Shown here piece after piece: positions 45,908 through 56,006 of a stretch of 64,000 bases of DNA. The position numbers were made by a program, and so were the translations under genes. Within the stretch, counting starts at the first letter, position 1. Each line of letters starts with the position of its first letter. The notes below the pieces were generated by a model that had not been told where the DNA came from, searched no databases, and was given only the letters and a program-made list of their open reading frames with translations. The DNA comes from Deefgea salmonis (GTDB lineage Bacteria; Pseudomonadota; Gammaproteobacteria; Burkholderiales; Chitinibacteraceae): assembly GCF_020531905.1 (NCBI RefSeq), contig NZ_JAJAWG010000007.1, positions 1 to 64,000 on the forward strand. The letters run 5' to 3'.

Positions 45908-47094
45908 TGCGGCAAATTCTTTATCAAGCCATGCAGCGCATGAAACCCAAAATGAGCGCTTATGATCGAGGCTTATTTTGGTGCGTTACTTTATTGCTGA
46001 CGATTGGCTTGGTAATGGTGTATTCCTCATCGATTGCAATGGCTGAGGTGGATAAAGATACCGGATTTAATTCCAGTTATTTTTTGATGCGGCATTCTGC
46101 ATTTTTGGTTGTAGGTATACTTGCTGGATTTATTGCATTTAATATTCCGACTGAAATATGGCATCGTTATGCCCCGGCTTTATTTATATTGGGTATTGTG
46201 TTATTAATTTTGGTGCTGATTCCGGGTATTGGTCGTGAGGTGAATGGCAGTCGGCGCTGGTTAAGTTTATTTGTGATTAATTTGCAGCCCTCCGAATTGG
46301 TTAAATATTTTGCTGTGCTGTATGCCGCTGATTATAGCGTGCGTAAAAACAGCAGTATGACATCTTCTTTTGTGGACAGCTTAACCAAGGTCTTATTACC
46401 GCTCGGCGTTGTAATGGCCATTGTGGGTGGCTTATTATTGGCCGAGCCCGATATGGGGGCCTTGATTGTCGTCACCGCCATTGCGATGGGGATTTTGTTT
46501 TTGGCGGGATTTAGTTGGCGAATCTTTGCTGGCCTGATTATGTTTTTAGGCGGCGCTTTTTTTGCTTTGATTATTTCGAGTCCTTATCGCCGTGCACGAG
46601 TTTTAGGGTTTTTAGATCCTTGGCAAGATCCGTATGGTAAAGGTTACCAATTAAGTCATTCTTTAATTGCTTTTGGTCGTGGTGAATTTACTGGCGTTGG
46701 TTTGGGGTTGAGTGTCGAAAAACTCTCGTATTTACCCGAAGCGCATACCGACTTTTTAATGGCGATTATTGCGGAGGAATTTGGCTTTATTGGCGTTACC
46801 GTGGTGATTAGCTTATTTGCATTTTTAGTTTTCCGTGCTTTTTCGATTGGCGTACAGGCGAATAAATTAGAGCGGCATTGGCAATCATTAGCAGCGCAAG
46901 GCGTTGGTATTTGGATTGGCGTGCAAACGGTGATTAATATCGGCGTCAATATGGGCGTGATGCCGACTAAAGGGTTAACGCTGCCTTTATTGTCATTTGG
47001 TGGTTCGGGGATTGTGGCTAATTTATTGGCGCTGGGTTTTTTATTACGGATTGATTTTGAAAATCGTCAAATGATTCGAGGCTATAAGGTATGA
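45907..47094 (+). CDS. ftsW: Septal peptidoglycan glycosyltransferase FtsW (SEDS)
   Basis: 395 residues with ten membrane helices. SEDS family: [12 protein letters not shown] after helix 1, [27 protein letters not shown] containing the essential region, [22 protein letters not shown] (with the catalytic-loop Asp), and [26 protein letters not shown]. It polymerises lipid II at the septum together with FtsI. Its stop overlaps the murG start by four bases. Confidence 0.97.
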   Translation: MRQILYQAMQRMKPKMSAYDRGLFWCVTLLLTIGLVMVYSSSIAMAEVDKDTGFNSSYFLMRHSAFLVVGILAGFIAFNIPTEIWHRYAPALFILGIVLLILVLIPGIGREVNGSRRWLSLFVINLQPSELVKYFAVLYAADYSVRKNSSMTSSFVDSLTKVLLPLGVVMAIVGGLLLAEPDMGALIVVTAIAMGILFLAGFSWRIFAGLIMFLGGAFFALIISSPYRRARVLGFLDPWQDPYGKGYQLSHSLIAFGRGEFTGVGLGLSVEKLSYLPEAHTDFLMAIIAEEFGFIGVTVVISLFAFLVFRAFSIGVQANKLERHWQSLAAQGVGIWIGVQTVINIGVNMGVMPTKGLTLPLLSFGGSGIVANLLALGFLLRIDFENRQMIRGYKV

Positions 47095-48266
47095 CGATTG
47101 TTTTCTCGGTGCTTTTTATTGTTGCCATGCTGGCTTTGATTGTCAGCGGATGGCGAATGCGCAAAGAAGATGCCGAATGGATTGAACCCGCAGCCACCGG
47201 TGGGCAACGCACGTTGTTGGTGATGGCCGGTGGTACGGGTGGACATATTTTCCCCGCGCTAGCTGTGGCTAATGCATTGCGTCTTGAGGGATGGGATGTG
47301 GTGTGGTTGGGCGCAACTGGCGCGATGGAAACTCGCGTTGTACCGCAGCAAGGTATCGATTTGGTGACGCTTAAAATTACCGGTGTCCGTGGTAAAGGTT
47401 GGTTAAAAAAACTCAGCCAGCCTTGGGTGCAAGCCAAAGCGTTGTTGGTGGCGTTGAATCTGATTTTCCGCCGTCGCCCTGATGTGGCGATTGGTTTTGG
47501 TGGATTTACCGGTTTTCCTGGTGGCTTGGCGATGCGTTTGTGCTGGTTGCCGTTAGTGATTCATGAGCAAAACTCAGTGGCGGGTTTAACCAATCGTGTG
47601 TTGTCGAAAATTGCCAATCGAGTGTTGTTTGCGTTTCCGTCGGCATTTCCTAATCAGGCCGATTGTGTTGGCAATCCAGTTCGCAGTGAAATCGCCCATG
47701 TGGCCGAACCTGCGGCGCGTTTTGCTGGTAGAACTGGGCCTTTAAAGATTTTGGTGGTGGGCGGCAGTTTAGGCGCGCAAGTATTTAATGAACAATTGCC
47801 GAAAGCCTTGGCGCTGATTGCACCGGCTGATCGCCCGATGGTGACGCATCAATCGGGTGAAAAGCATTTAGAGACATTGCGCGCGAATTATGCCGCTGCG
47901 AATGTAACTGCCGATTGCGTGGCGTTTATTGCCGATATGGCGCAAGCGTATGCCGATGCCGATTTGATTTTGTGCCGTTCTGGCGCGTTGACGGTGGCCG
48001 AGCTCGCGTGCGTGGGTGCGGCGAGTATTTTGGTGCCATTTCCGCATGCGGTGGATGACCACCAAACCGGTAATGCACAATTTTTAAGCGAAGCGGGCGC
48101 GGGGATTTTATTAGCGCAAAGCGATAGCAGCCCAGAAAAACTGGCGCAATGGATTCAAGAAATGACGCGTGAACGCTGCCTAACGATGGCAACGGCTGCG
48201 CGTGCTTTAGCTCAACCTAATGCAACGGCGGCAGTCGTTGCAGTGATTAAAGAATTAGCGCAATGA
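47091..48266 (+). CDS. murG: UDP-GlcNAc transferase MurG with N-terminal membrane anchor
   Basis: 391 residues. Converts lipid I to lipid II on the inner face of the membrane. The enzyme proper begins near residue 39 ([21 protein letters not shown]); [45 protein letters not shown] and [14 protein letters not shown] follow as usual. Ahead of it are about 38 extra residues with a hydrophobic helix (3-20) then charged residues (RMRKEDAEW). Most MurG proteins lack this and bind the membrane peripherally. No better start exists: the only other Met nearby lies within the substrate loop, and the ATG at 47091 overlaps the ftsW stop. Confidence 0.95.
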   Translation: MTIVFSVLFIVAMLALIVSGWRMRKEDAEWIEPAATGGQRTLLVMAGGTGGHIFPALAVANALRLEGWDVVWLGATGAMETRVVPQQGIDLVTLKITGVRGKGWLKKLSQPWVQAKALLVALNLIFRRRPDVAIGFGGFTGFPGGLAMRLCWLPLVIHEQNSVAGLTNRVLSKIANRVLFAFPSAFPNQADCVGNPVRSEIAHVAEPAARFAGRTGPLKILVVGGSLGAQVFNEQLPKALALIAPADRPMVTHQSGEKHLETLRANYAAANVTADCVAFIADMAQAYADADLILCRSGALTVAELACVGAASILVPFPHAVDDHQTGNAQFLSEAGAGILLAQSDSSPEKLAQWIQEMTRERCLTMATAARALAQPNATAAVVAVIKELAQ

Positions 48267-49657
48267 AACATAAAGTAAAACGCATCCATTTTGTTGGGAT
48301 TGGTGGTGTCGGCATGAGCGGGATTGCCGAAGTCTTGCTCAATTTAGGCTTTGAAATTAGTGGTTCAGATTTAGGCGTGAGCGCCACAACGCAACGCTTG
48401 CTGAATGCCGGCGCCCAAGTTTATCAAGGGCATGCGGCAGAGTTTGTTGCCGATGCCGACGTGGTGGTGATTTCGAGTGCGGTGAAAGACGACAATCCCG
48501 AAGTGATTGCCGCGCGCCAGCGCAAGATTCCAGTGGTGCCGCGTGCGATGATGTTGGCTGAATTGATGCGCTTAAAGCAAGGTATTGCCATTGCCGGTAC
48601 GCACGGCAAAACCACCACCACCAGCTTGAGTGCCAGTGTGCTCGAGGCTGCTGGTTTGGATCCAACTTTTGTGATTGGCGGCAAGCTACACGCCGCAGGT
48701 TCGAATGCGCGCTTAGGGCAGGGCGACTTTTTGGTCGCCGAAGCCGATGAAAGCGATGCGTCGTTCTTGCTCCTCACGCCGGTGATTTCGGTGGTGACCA
48801 ATATCGATGCCGACCATATGGACACATATGGCCATGATTTTGAAAAACTAAAGCAAGCTTTTATCGATTTTCTGCATCATTTGCCGTTTTATGGTCGGGC
48901 GATTTTATGTATTGATGATCCGCATGTGCGCTCAATCCTGCCGAAAGTCACTAGCCCAGTAACGACGTATGGGGTGTCAGACGACGCGATGCTGCGTGCA
49001 GAAAACATTGTGGCTGATAACGGCATGATGCGTTTTGATGCGGTTTGGCAAAACGGCGAATCACGTCGCTTGGCCGTTACGCTCAATATGCCGGGCATGC
49101 ACAATGTGCTCAATGCACTAGCTGCGATTGCCATCGGGATTGAAGTGGGCGCTGATGAGGCGTCGATTGTATCGGCACTGGCGCGTTTCCAAGGCGTGGG
49201 CCGTCGTTTCCAGCGCTATGGCGAAGTCGCTTTACCGACGGGTGGCACGTTTACCTTGGTCGATGATTACGGTCATCATCCGGTTGAAATGGCGGCTACT
49301 TTAGCCGCTGCACGGGGCGCATTTCCCGGGCGCCGCTTGTTATTGGCGTTTCAACCGCACCGCTATACGCGAACCCGTGATTGTTTTGAAGATTTTGTCA
49401 AAGTACTCAATACCGTGGATGGCTTATTACTCGCCGAGGTGTATGCCGCCGGTGAAACGCCGATTGTTGCCGCTGATGGCCGCTCTTTAGCCCGTGCAGT
49501 GCGTGTGGCCGGCAAGATTGAACCGGTGTTTGTGGCGCAAATGACCGATATGCCAACGGCGATTTTTGCCGCAGTGCAAGCAGGTGACGTGGTGGTGACG
49601 ATGGGCGCTGGCACGATTGGGAATACACCGAAATTATTATGTGAGATGGTGAAATGA
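48263..49657 (+). CDS. murC: UDP-N-acetylmuramate--L-alanine ligase
   Basis: 464 residues. Adds the first amino acid to UDP-MurNAc. N-terminal [30 protein letters not shown] site [13 protein letters not shown] near 111-123, [32 protein letters not shown] and [11 protein letters not shown]. Overlaps murG and ddl by four bases each. Confidence 0.98.
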   Translation: MKHKVKRIHFVGIGGVGMSGIAEVLLNLGFEISGSDLGVSATTQRLLNAGAQVYQGHAAEFVADADVVVISSAVKDDNPEVIAARQRKIPVVPRAMMLAELMRLKQGIAIAGTHGKTTTTSLSASVLEAAGLDPTFVIGGKLHAAGSNARLGQGDFLVAEADESDASFLLLTPVISVVTNIDADHMDTYGHDFEKLKQAFIDFLHHLPFYGRAILCIDDPHVRSILPKVTSPVTTYGVSDDAMLRAENIVADNGMMRFDAVWQNGESRRLAVTLNMPGMHNVLNALAAIAIGIEVGADEASIVSALARFQGVGRRFQRYGEVALPTGGTFTLVDDYGHHPVEMAATLAAARGAFPGRRLLLAFQPHRYTRTRDCFEDFVKVLNTVDGLLLAEVYAAGETPIVAADGRSLARAVRVAGKIEPVFVAQMTDMPTAIFAAVQAGDVVVTMGAGTIGNTPKLLCEMVK

Positions 49658-50571
49658 GCGGCGTTGATGTGAAGGCGATGGGTAAGGTCGCGGTCGTTAT
49701 GGGTGGTGCTTCGAGCGAACGAGAAATTTCTTTGCTCAGCGGTGCAGGTGTATTGGAAGCCTTAGTTCGCCAAGGGGTGGATGCACATCGTTTTGACCCC
49801 GCTGAAAAGCCATTGTCAGCGTTGCATGATGAAGGCTTTGAGCGCGCCTTTTTGATTTTGCACGGCGGCTATGGCGAGGATGGCACGATCCAAGGTGCTT
49901 TGGAGTTTATGTCGATTCCTTACACTGGCTGTGGCGTGATGGCTTCGGCGATTGGGATGGACAAATGGCGTACCAAGCTGATGTGGCAAGCGGCCGGTTT
50001 GCCGATTCCTGATTATGTTTTGCTCGATGCCAACAGTGATTTTGCTGCCGTTGCCAAGCAGTTAGATTTGCCGCTGTATGTAAAACCCGCCAATGGCGGC
50101 TCAAGCGTCGGTGTTACGCGTTGTAGCAGCGTTGCGCAAATTGCTCAGGCTTACGCCTTGGCTGCGCAATACGATGCTTTGGTGTTGGCCGAGCGGGCGA
50201 TTAGTGCCGGTGAGTATTCTTGCGCGGTACTCGACGGTAAGGCTTTGGCCACCGTTAAGATTGAACCGGCGACTGAGTTTTATGACTTTGAAGCGAAATA
50301 TATCCGTGATGATACGGTGTATCACTGCCCGGGTTTATTGGGCGAGCAAGAGCAAAAAGCGCGTGATTTATGCGAGCAAGCGTATCGAGTGCTCGGTGCT
50401 TCAGGTTGGGCGCGAATCGACTTTTTAATGAATGAGCAGGGCGATATGTTTTTGCTTGAGCCCAATACCGCCCCCGGCATGACGACGCACAGTTTATTTC
50501 CAATGTGCGCTCGTGAAGCAGGAATTAGCTACGACGCCTTGGTATTGACGATTTTAGGAACAATCTCATAG
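49654..50571 (+). CDS. ddl: D-alanine--D-alanine ligase
   Basis: 305 residues, DdlB type. Makes D-Ala-D-Ala for Mur[18 protein letters not shown] near 14-30, [48 protein letters not shown] (ATP grasp), and [18 protein letters not shown] closing the active site. Its neighbours here are murC and ftsQ, the common dcw arrangement. Confidence 0.98.
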   Translation: MSGVDVKAMGKVAVVMGGASSEREISLLSGAGVLEALVRQGVDAHRFDPAEKPLSALHDEGFERAFLILHGGYGEDGTIQGALEFMSIPYTGCGVMASAIGMDKWRTKLMWQAAGLPIPDYVLLDANSDFAAVAKQLDLPLYVKPANGGSSVGVTRCSSVAQIAQAYALAAQYDALVLAERAISAGEYSCAVLDGKALATVKIEPATEFYDFEAKYIRDDTVYHCPGLLGEQEQKARDLCEQAYRVLGASGWARIDFLMNEQGDMFLLEPNTAPGMTTHSLFPMCAREAGISYDALVLTILGTIS

Positions 50572-50680
50572 GTTTTGCGCTTTGTAAGGGTATATCCTTG
50601 CAACTATTGTTATAATTTGGCTACGTTTGCATACCCATGCTGGGTGGGTGTTTGAAGCACCCAATTAGGAATCAATCCAT

Positions 50681-50734
50681 ATGCCTGAGTGGGCTTTAAA
50701 TCGACACTTAAAAGTGAGCTGTTATGTGGGATAA
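50681..50734 (+). other. Possible 17-codon leader ORF overlapping ftsQ start
   Basis: An ATG at 50681, with TTAGGA 11 bases upstream, opens a 17-codon frame that ends at 50734, inside the first codons of ftsQ (start 50724). A small hairpin (TGGGTG/CACCCA, 50645-50663) precedes it. The arrangement could allow translational coupling of ftsQ. The rest of the gap 50572-50723 holds a TATAAT at 50611 but no convincing -35 box. Confidence 0.25.
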
Positions 50735-51494
50735 GCCACAGCTATTGATGTGGCTTGCTAACTTGCTGACAGCTTTAGCATTGATGTTATTGTTTTATTC
50801 GTTATTGTTTTTGGCGGTGCATTCGCCCTTGTTTCCTGTTCGCATGATTAAGGTCGACGGGGATTTAGCGCACGTAACGCGCGAGCAATTACGCTATGTG
50901 ATTAAAAACGAATTGAAAGGGACGTTTTTTACGCTGGACTTGGATAAAACGCGGCAGAATTTTGAAAAATTACCGTGGGTACGTCAAGTTGAAGTACGTC
51001 GTCGCTGGCCAGATCGATTAGAAGTGAATATCGAAGAGCACAAAGCGGTGGCGCGCTGGGGAACGACGGGTTTACTCAATTCACATGGTGAAAAATTCGA
51101 CGCAGCAACCAGTGATCCTTTACCCATTTTGGAAGGACCTGAAGGTTCTGAAAAGCTGATGGTGAGTGAGTTTAAGGCTTTGCAGACGGTGTTATTGCCT
51201 TTACAGCGCACGCCAACGCGCTTGTGGCTATCGGATCGACGGGCGTGGCGTTTTGAATTAGATAAACAATTGATTGTAGAAGTAGGGCGTGATCAAGCGG
51301 TGGATAGAGTGAAGCGTTTTGTGAATGCTTATCCCAATTCATTGGCTTTATTGCAGCAGCCATTTGAATATGTTGATTTGCGTTACCCCAATGGCTTTGC
51401 GGTGCATTTACCGTCATATACGCCCTTAGAGGCTGGCAAACGAAGTGTATCACCGTCTGTCGTAAAACCTAAGGCCAATAAAGCTTCGGCATGA
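50724..51494 (+). CDS. ftsQ: Cell division protein FtsQ
   Basis: 256 residues. Short cytoplasmic end, one membrane helix (about 8-31), then the POTRA domain (FPVRMIKVDGDLAHVTREQLRYVI, with DLDKTRQNFEKLPWVRQVEVRRRWPDRLEVNIEEHKAVARWG) and the beta domain ending near LRYPNGFAVHLP. Partner of FtsL and FtsB in activating septal synthesis. The MWD opening agrees with the Neisseriales pattern. Separated from ddl by 152 bases, unlike the tight spacing upstream. Confidence 0.96.
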   Translation: MWDKPQLLMWLANLLTALALMLLFYSLLFLAVHSPLFPVRMIKVDGDLAHVTREQLRYVIKNELKGTFFTLDLDKTRQNFEKLPWVRQVEVRRRWPDRLEVNIEEHKAVARWGTTGLLNSHGEKFDAATSDPLPILEGPEGSEKLMVSEFKALQTVLLPLQRTPTRLWLSDRRAWRFELDKQLIVEVGRDQAVDRVKRFVNAYPNSLALLQQPFEYVDLRYPNGFAVHLPSYTPLEAGKRSVSPSVVKPKANKASA

Positions 51495-51586
51495 TTTATG
51501 CTTTTGGTATTTTAAGTGGTTAAAAAGCAATTAAGTTGGCCGTGGTATTTAAAGTTAAACATTAAGAATTGTAAAAGAGGCTGTCA

Positions 51587-52819
51587 GTGACTAGGGATGC
51601 AAAAAACCTCATCGTTGGGCTAGATATCGGGACTTCAAAAGTGGTCGCGGTAGTGGCTGATGTGAAGGAAGATGGCTCGTTGAATGTGGTGGGCTTAGGT
51701 TCCGCAGCATCCAAAGGCTTGAAGCGCGGCGTGGTGGTTGATATTGAAAAAACCGTTGCAGCGATTCAATCGGCATTGGGTGAAGCTGAATTGATGGCCG
51801 ATTGCAAAATCAGCGAAGTGTATACCGGCATTGCCGGCAGCCACATCAAGAGCCTCAATTCGCACGGCATGGTGGCGATTAAAGATAAAGAAGTTACCCC
51901 AGCTGATATTGAACGCGTGATTGAAACGGCGAGCGCAGTCAATATTCCAACCGATCATCAAGTGCTGCACATTTTGTCGCAAGAGTATGTGATTGATGGT
52001 CAAGAAGACGTCAAAGAGCCGCTCGGTATGTCGGGTGTGCGCTTGGAAGTGCGGGTGCATATTGTTTCTGGCGCGGTGTCAGCAGTACAAAACATCACCA
52101 AGTGCGTGCGCCGCTGTGGGCTAGAGATCGCGGAAGTGGTGTTGCAGCCATTGGCCTCCAGCTACGCCGTTCTGACTGAAGACGAAAAAGATCTTGGCGT
52201 GTGTTTGGTGGACATTGGCGGCGGTACTACCGATATCGCGGTATTTATTGGCGGTTCAATTCGCCATACCGCAGTGATTCCAATCGCTGGCGACCAAATT
52301 ACCAATGACGTCGCAATGGCATTGCGTACGCCAACCGGTGAAGCCGAAAACATCAAAATCCAACACGGTGTGGCATTACGCCATATGACCGATCCGCAAA
52401 CCATGATCGAAGTACCTGGCGTGGGTGAGCGCGGTGCGCGGCAAATGAGCCGTCATACGCTGGCTGAAGTGATCGAGCCCCGTGTTGAAGAATTGTATAG
52501 CTTTGTGCAAGCCGAATTGCGCCGTGTCGGTTTGGAAGATCGATTGTCGAGCGGGATTGTGATTACCGGTGGCGCTTCATTGATGCCGGGTATGACTGAT
52601 TTGGCTGAAGAAATTTTCCATATGCCGGTGCGCTTAGGTTTGCCGCGTTATGTGGGTGGATTGGCTGAAGTGGTTAAAAATCCACGCTATTCCACTGCGG
52701 TTGGCTTGCTGTTATTAGCAAGACAACAAATGCAAAAAGCACCCGGTGCTCGAGGTAAGGAAGGCGGCATGGGTGATGTTTTTAGCAGAATGAAGGCATG
52801 GTTTCAAAATAACTTCTGA
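51587..52819 (+). CDS. ftsA: Cell division actin-like protein FtsA
   Basis: 410 residues from a GTG start with AAGAGG eight bases upstream. Actin-fold ATPase: NLIVGLDIGTSKVVAVVADV is phosphate 1, the 1C domain lies at about 85-160, VDIGGGTTDIAVFIGGSIRHTAVIPIAGDQIT is phosphate 2, GIVITGGASLMPG the adenosine motif. The C-terminal amphipathic tail (FSRMKAWFQNNF) anchors FtsZ to the membrane. Confidence 0.98.
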   Translation: MTRDAKNLIVGLDIGTSKVVAVVADVKEDGSLNVVGLGSAASKGLKRGVVVDIEKTVAAIQSALGEAELMADCKISEVYTGIAGSHIKSLNSHGMVAIKDKEVTPADIERVIETASAVNIPTDHQVLHILSQEYVIDGQEDVKEPLGMSGVRLEVRVHIVSGAVSAVQNITKCVRRCGLEIAEVVLQPLASSYAVLTEDEKDLGVCLVDIGGGTTDIAVFIGGSIRHTAVIPIAGDQITNDVAMALRTPTGEAENIKIQHGVALRHMTDPQTMIEVPGVGERGARQMSRHTLAEVIEPRVEELYSFVQAELRRVGLEDRLSSGIVITGGASLMPGMTDLAEEIFHMPVRLGLPRYVGGLAEVVKNPRYSTAVGLLLLARQQMQKAPGARGKEGGMGDVFSRMKAWFQNNF

Positions 52820-52862
52820 AATATTCGGGTAAGCAGTAAAATCGGGCAAGAGGAGAGTGAAA

Positions 52863-54041
52863 ATGGCATTATTAATTGAAGTACCAGAGGTTTCACATCA
52901 CGTGAATATCAAAGTGATTGGCGTTGGTGGCGCAGGCTGCAATGCAATCAACAATATGATCGAGCATGCGATGCAATCGCACGGTGTTGACTTTATTTCC
53001 GCCAATACCGATGCTCAAGTTTTGAAGCAATCGCGGGCGGATAATGTGGTTCAGTTGGGCGCTGAACTCACTAAAGGCTTTGGCGCAGGGTGTGATCCTG
53101 ATATTGGCCGACAAGCTGCTGAAGAAGATCGCGAACGCATTGCAGAATTGATTTCTGGCGCAGATTTATTATTTATCACTGCCGGTATGGGCGGTGGTAC
53201 CGGCACTGGCGCCGCACCTGTGATCGCGCAAGTAGCGCGTGAAAAAGGCATTTTGACAGTCGGCGTGGTGACTTCACCCGGACAAGACGAAGGCCGTCGC
53301 CAAAAAGTGGCACAAGTCGGTATTGATGAATTGTCGCGTTATGTGGATTCATTGATTGTGGTGTCTAACCAAAAACTTGAAGAAGTTTTAGGCGATGATG
53401 TCACGGTGGATGAAGCATTCCGTGCGGCTGATGACGTATTACGCAATGCCGTTGGTTCGATTGTTGAAATCATTCAATATCCAGGCTTAATCAACGTTGA
53501 CTTTGCAGACGTTAAAACCGTGATGCGTGAAATGGGGATGGCGATGATGGGCTCGGCGCATGCCACAGGTCCTGATCGTGCCATTCGTGCCACCGAAGAA
53601 GCCATTCGTTGCCCATTGCTCGACAATATTAGCTTTAAAGGCGCACGTGGCGTGTTGGTGAATTTCTCGACCGCACCGGGCAAATTGAAAAAATCAGAAA
53701 CCCGCCAAGCGCTGGAAATTATCGAATCACACGTTGCCGAAGGCGCGTTGGTGAAGCACGGTGTGGTTTACGATGAAGCGCTAGGTGAAGACGAAATTCG
53801 CGTGACTTTAGTGGCAACCGGTTTGGGTGGCAAAGCGATTAGTACGCCATCGTTAACCGTTGTGAGTAGCCAAACGTTGAAAACGGGTACTGACAATCAA
53901 GCGTATGAAGATGCTTACGATACGCCTGCAATTTGGCGTAATAATCGCGGTAGCCGTGCAGCAGAAACACCCGCTCGCCCAGCCGCAATGAGCAATATCG
54001 ATATGGATATTCCGGCATTTTTGCGTCGCCAAGCGGATTAA
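52863..54041 (+). CDS. ftsZ: Cell division tubulin-like protein FtsZ
   Basis: 392 residues from ATG 52863; a GTG at 52857 is too close to the GAGGAG site. GTP-binding GVGGAGCNAINNMI near 18-31, tubulin signature GGGTGTGAAPVIAQ near 104-117, T7 loop NVDFADVKTVM. A short linker leads to the conserved C-terminal peptide DIPAFLRRQAD that binds FtsA and ZipA. Forms the division ring. 43 bases after ftsA. Confidence 0.99.
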   Translation: MALLIEVPEVSHHVNIKVIGVGGAGCNAINNMIEHAMQSHGVDFISANTDAQVLKQSRADNVVQLGAELTKGFGAGCDPDIGRQAAEEDRERIAELISGADLLFITAGMGGGTGTGAAPVIAQVAREKGILTVGVVTSPGQDEGRRQKVAQVGIDELSRYVDSLIVVSNQKLEEVLGDDVTVDEAFRAADDVLRNAVGSIVEIIQYPGLINVDFADVKTVMREMGMAMMGSAHATGPDRAIRATEEAIRCPLLDNISFKGARGVLVNFSTAPGKLKKSETRQALEIIESHVAEGALVKHGVVYDEALGEDEIRVTLVATGLGGKAISTPSLTVVSSQTLKTGTDNQAYEDAYDTPAIWRNNRGSRAAETPARPAAMSNIDMDIPAFLRRQAD

Positions 54042-54098
54042 ACCTTGCGAGAAATTTGCGTAATAAATTAAATCAATCAGTATGATTGGAATGATTTA

Positions 54099-54122
54099 AC
54101 CAGTCTTTTGCCTAGGACTGGT
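54099..54122. other. Hairpin between ftsZ and lpxC
   Basis: ACCAGTC and GACTGGT form a 7-base stem around ten bases, 30 bases before lpxC, with no T run. A second small dyad (CAATCA/TGATTG, about 54073-54087) lies just upstream. Possibly an attenuator or RNA stability element. Confidence 0.35.
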
Positions 54123-54151
54123 AAAATCAAGCAATTGATTGTTTAGGCAGA

Positions 54152-55072
54152 ATGGGCATGTTTTTACAAAGAACTTTGGATTCAACGATCCATGCGACTG
54201 GCGTTGGTTTGCATTCGGGTGAGAAAGTAAAACTCACTTTGCGACCGGCTGCTGCGGATACTGGCATCGTTTTTAAGCGCTCTGATTTACCCGAGTCAGC
54301 GCCTTTCAAAGTCGGCCCCGATTTGGTGAACGACACGCGACTCTCCTCAACGCTAGTGCAAGACGGCGTGCGTGTCGGCACGATTGAGCATTTAATGTCA
54401 GCCTTTGCTGGGCTCGGTATCGACAATGTGATTGTCGAAGTTGATGCGCCAGAAATGCCGATTATGGATGGTTCTGCTGCGCCTTTTATTTATTTGATTC
54501 AAACGGCAGGGGTGCGCGAGCTCGACGCGCCTAAGCTGTTTGTCAAAGTGTTAAAACCCATCGAAGTTCACGATGGGGATAAGTGGGTTAAATTTGAGCC
54601 GCATGATGGCTATAAAGTCTCACTCACGATCGATTTCAAACATCCTGCCTTTAAAAAATCAGCACAAACGATCACGCTGGATTTTGCTGATTCAAATTAC
54701 ATCAGCGAAATCGCCCGCGCGCGCACCTTTGGTTTTATTCATGAAGTGGAATACTTACGCATGAACGGCTTGGCTCGCGGCGGCAATATGGATAATGCCG
54801 TGGTGATTGATGAGTTTCGGGTGCTGAATGAAGGCGGTTTGCGGTTTGAAGATGAATTCGTTCGGCATAAAGTCCTCGATGCGATTGGCGACTTATATAT
54901 CCTCGGCCACCCTTTGATAGCGGCGTTTTCTGGCTATAAATCGGGGCACGCCATGAATAATAAATTACTGCGCGAGCTACTTTCAGATCCGAGTAATTAT
55001 GAAATGGTGAGTTTTGATCGGCTTAAAGACGTGCCTTCGTCATTTCATGACCTCCCTCCGCTTGGGATTTAA
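54152..55072 (+). CDS. lpxC: UDP-3-O-acyl-N-acetylglucosamine deacetylase
   Basis: 306 residues from ATG 54152; the in-frame ATG at 54158 (MFLQRTLDS) aligns better with other LpxC proteins and is a good alternative. First committed step of lipid A synthesis. [26 protein letters not shown] opens the fold. [16 protein letters not shown] holds the catalytic Glu-His pair, the zinc ligands are His79-like in that motif and His/Asp in [10 protein letters not shown], and [22 protein letters not shown] follows. Conventionally next to ftsZ. Confidence 0.98.
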   Translation: MGMFLQRTLDSTIHATGVGLHSGEKVKLTLRPAAADTGIVFKRSDLPESAPFKVGPDLVNDTRLSSTLVQDGVRVGTIEHLMSAFAGLGIDNVIVEVDAPEMPIMDGSAAPFIYLIQTAGVRELDAPKLFVKVLKPIEVHDGDKWVKFEPHDGYKVSLTIDFKHPAFKKSAQTITLDFADSNYISEIARARTFGFIHEVEYLRMNGLARGGNMDNAVVIDEFRVLNEGGLRFEDEFVRHKVLDAIGDLYILGHPLIAAFSGYKSGHAMNNKLLRELLSDPSNYEMVSFDRLKDVPSSFHDLPPLGI

Positions 55073-55117
55073 TGCCCTTTGATTGATGCGTGTTTTATTG
55101 CAAGGACATGATGGTTT

Positions 55118-55840
55118 ATGCCGCGCTTTTATATTGATTTGCCACTTTCAATTGGGCAAAGTTTTGACTTACCCGAGTCGGTGGCGCGGCATGTGCAAGT
55201 TTTGCGTTTGCAGCCGAGTGAAGAAATTATTTTATTTAATGGCCAAGGTGGTGAATTTACTGCGCAAATTGCGGCCATGGGTAAAAAAACCGTTAGTGTC
55301 GATGTGTTGTCTTTTGCCGATGTAGATCGTGAATCGCCGCTGAGAATCACCTTGGTGCAGGCGATTTCTGCCGCTGATCGCATGGATTACACCGTGCAAA
55401 AAGCTGCAGAGCTGGGTGTTGCGGTGTTGCAGCCGGTAATTTCGCAATATTGCCAGCAGCGCTATTCAGGCGAGCGCGCCGAAAAACGGCTCGCGCATTG
55501 GCAAGCGATTGCCGCCAGCGCGGCCGAGCAATGTGGCCGAACGCGCTTATTAGAAATCCGGCCTATCCTCACGCTGGCGCAATTTTTAGCCCAGCCAAAC
55601 TCTGACGAAGTAAAATTATTGCTCTGCCCAACCGGCGCTGTGGCATGGGCTAGCTTGCCAGAAAAAGTCGCAAGCGTTTGCGTGTTGATTGGCCCTGAAG
55701 GGGGGTATTCCTCTGAAGAAGACAGTCAAGCTATTGCAGCGGGCTATACATCTGTTTTGTTAGGGCCAAGAATTTTACGCACCGAAAGCGTTGCGCCGGT
55801 GATTGCTGGTTTATTGCAATCACGCTATGGGGATTTTTAA
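55118..55840 (+). CDS. rsmE: 16S rRNA (uracil1498-N3)-methyltransferase
   Basis: 240 residues. SPOUT-class enzyme with an N-terminal PUA-like domain (MPRFYIDLPLSIGQSFDLPE). The catalytic knot domain contains LVQAISAADRMDYTVQKAAELGV, RTRLLEIRP, VCVLIGPEGGYSSEED and LGPRILRTESVAPV. Methylates U1498 in the 30S subunit using SAM. Stands alone after lpxC and is followed by a terminator. Confidence 0.96.
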   Translation: MPRFYIDLPLSIGQSFDLPESVARHVQVLRLQPSEEIILFNGQGGEFTAQIAAMGKKTVSVDVLSFADVDRESPLRITLVQAISAADRMDYTVQKAAELGVAVLQPVISQYCQQRYSGERAEKRLAHWQAIAASAAEQCGRTRLLEIRPILTLAQFLAQPNSDEVKLLLCPTGAVAWASLPEKVASVCVLIGPEGGYSSEEDSQAIAAGYTSVLLGPRILRTESVAPVIAGLLQSRYGDF

Positions 55841-55888
55841 AGCGCCTAGCGGTTTAAATGCATCCATTGCGACCAATTTTAGATGATG

Positions 55889-55914
55889 AGCCTACGCCAG
55901 CGTAGGCTTTTTAT
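55889..55914 (+). terminator. Terminator after rsmE
   Basis: AGCCTACGC and GCGTAGGCT form a 9-base perfect stem with a 2-base loop, followed by TTTTATTT. Confidence 0.85.
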
Positions 55915-56006
55915 TTGCGGTAAATGATGTGAATGTTGCGCTGCTGTCCTGAGCGTGACGTGACTCCGTTATAATCTGACTTTATGCCTTTTCTCTATCT
56001 GAGCTC

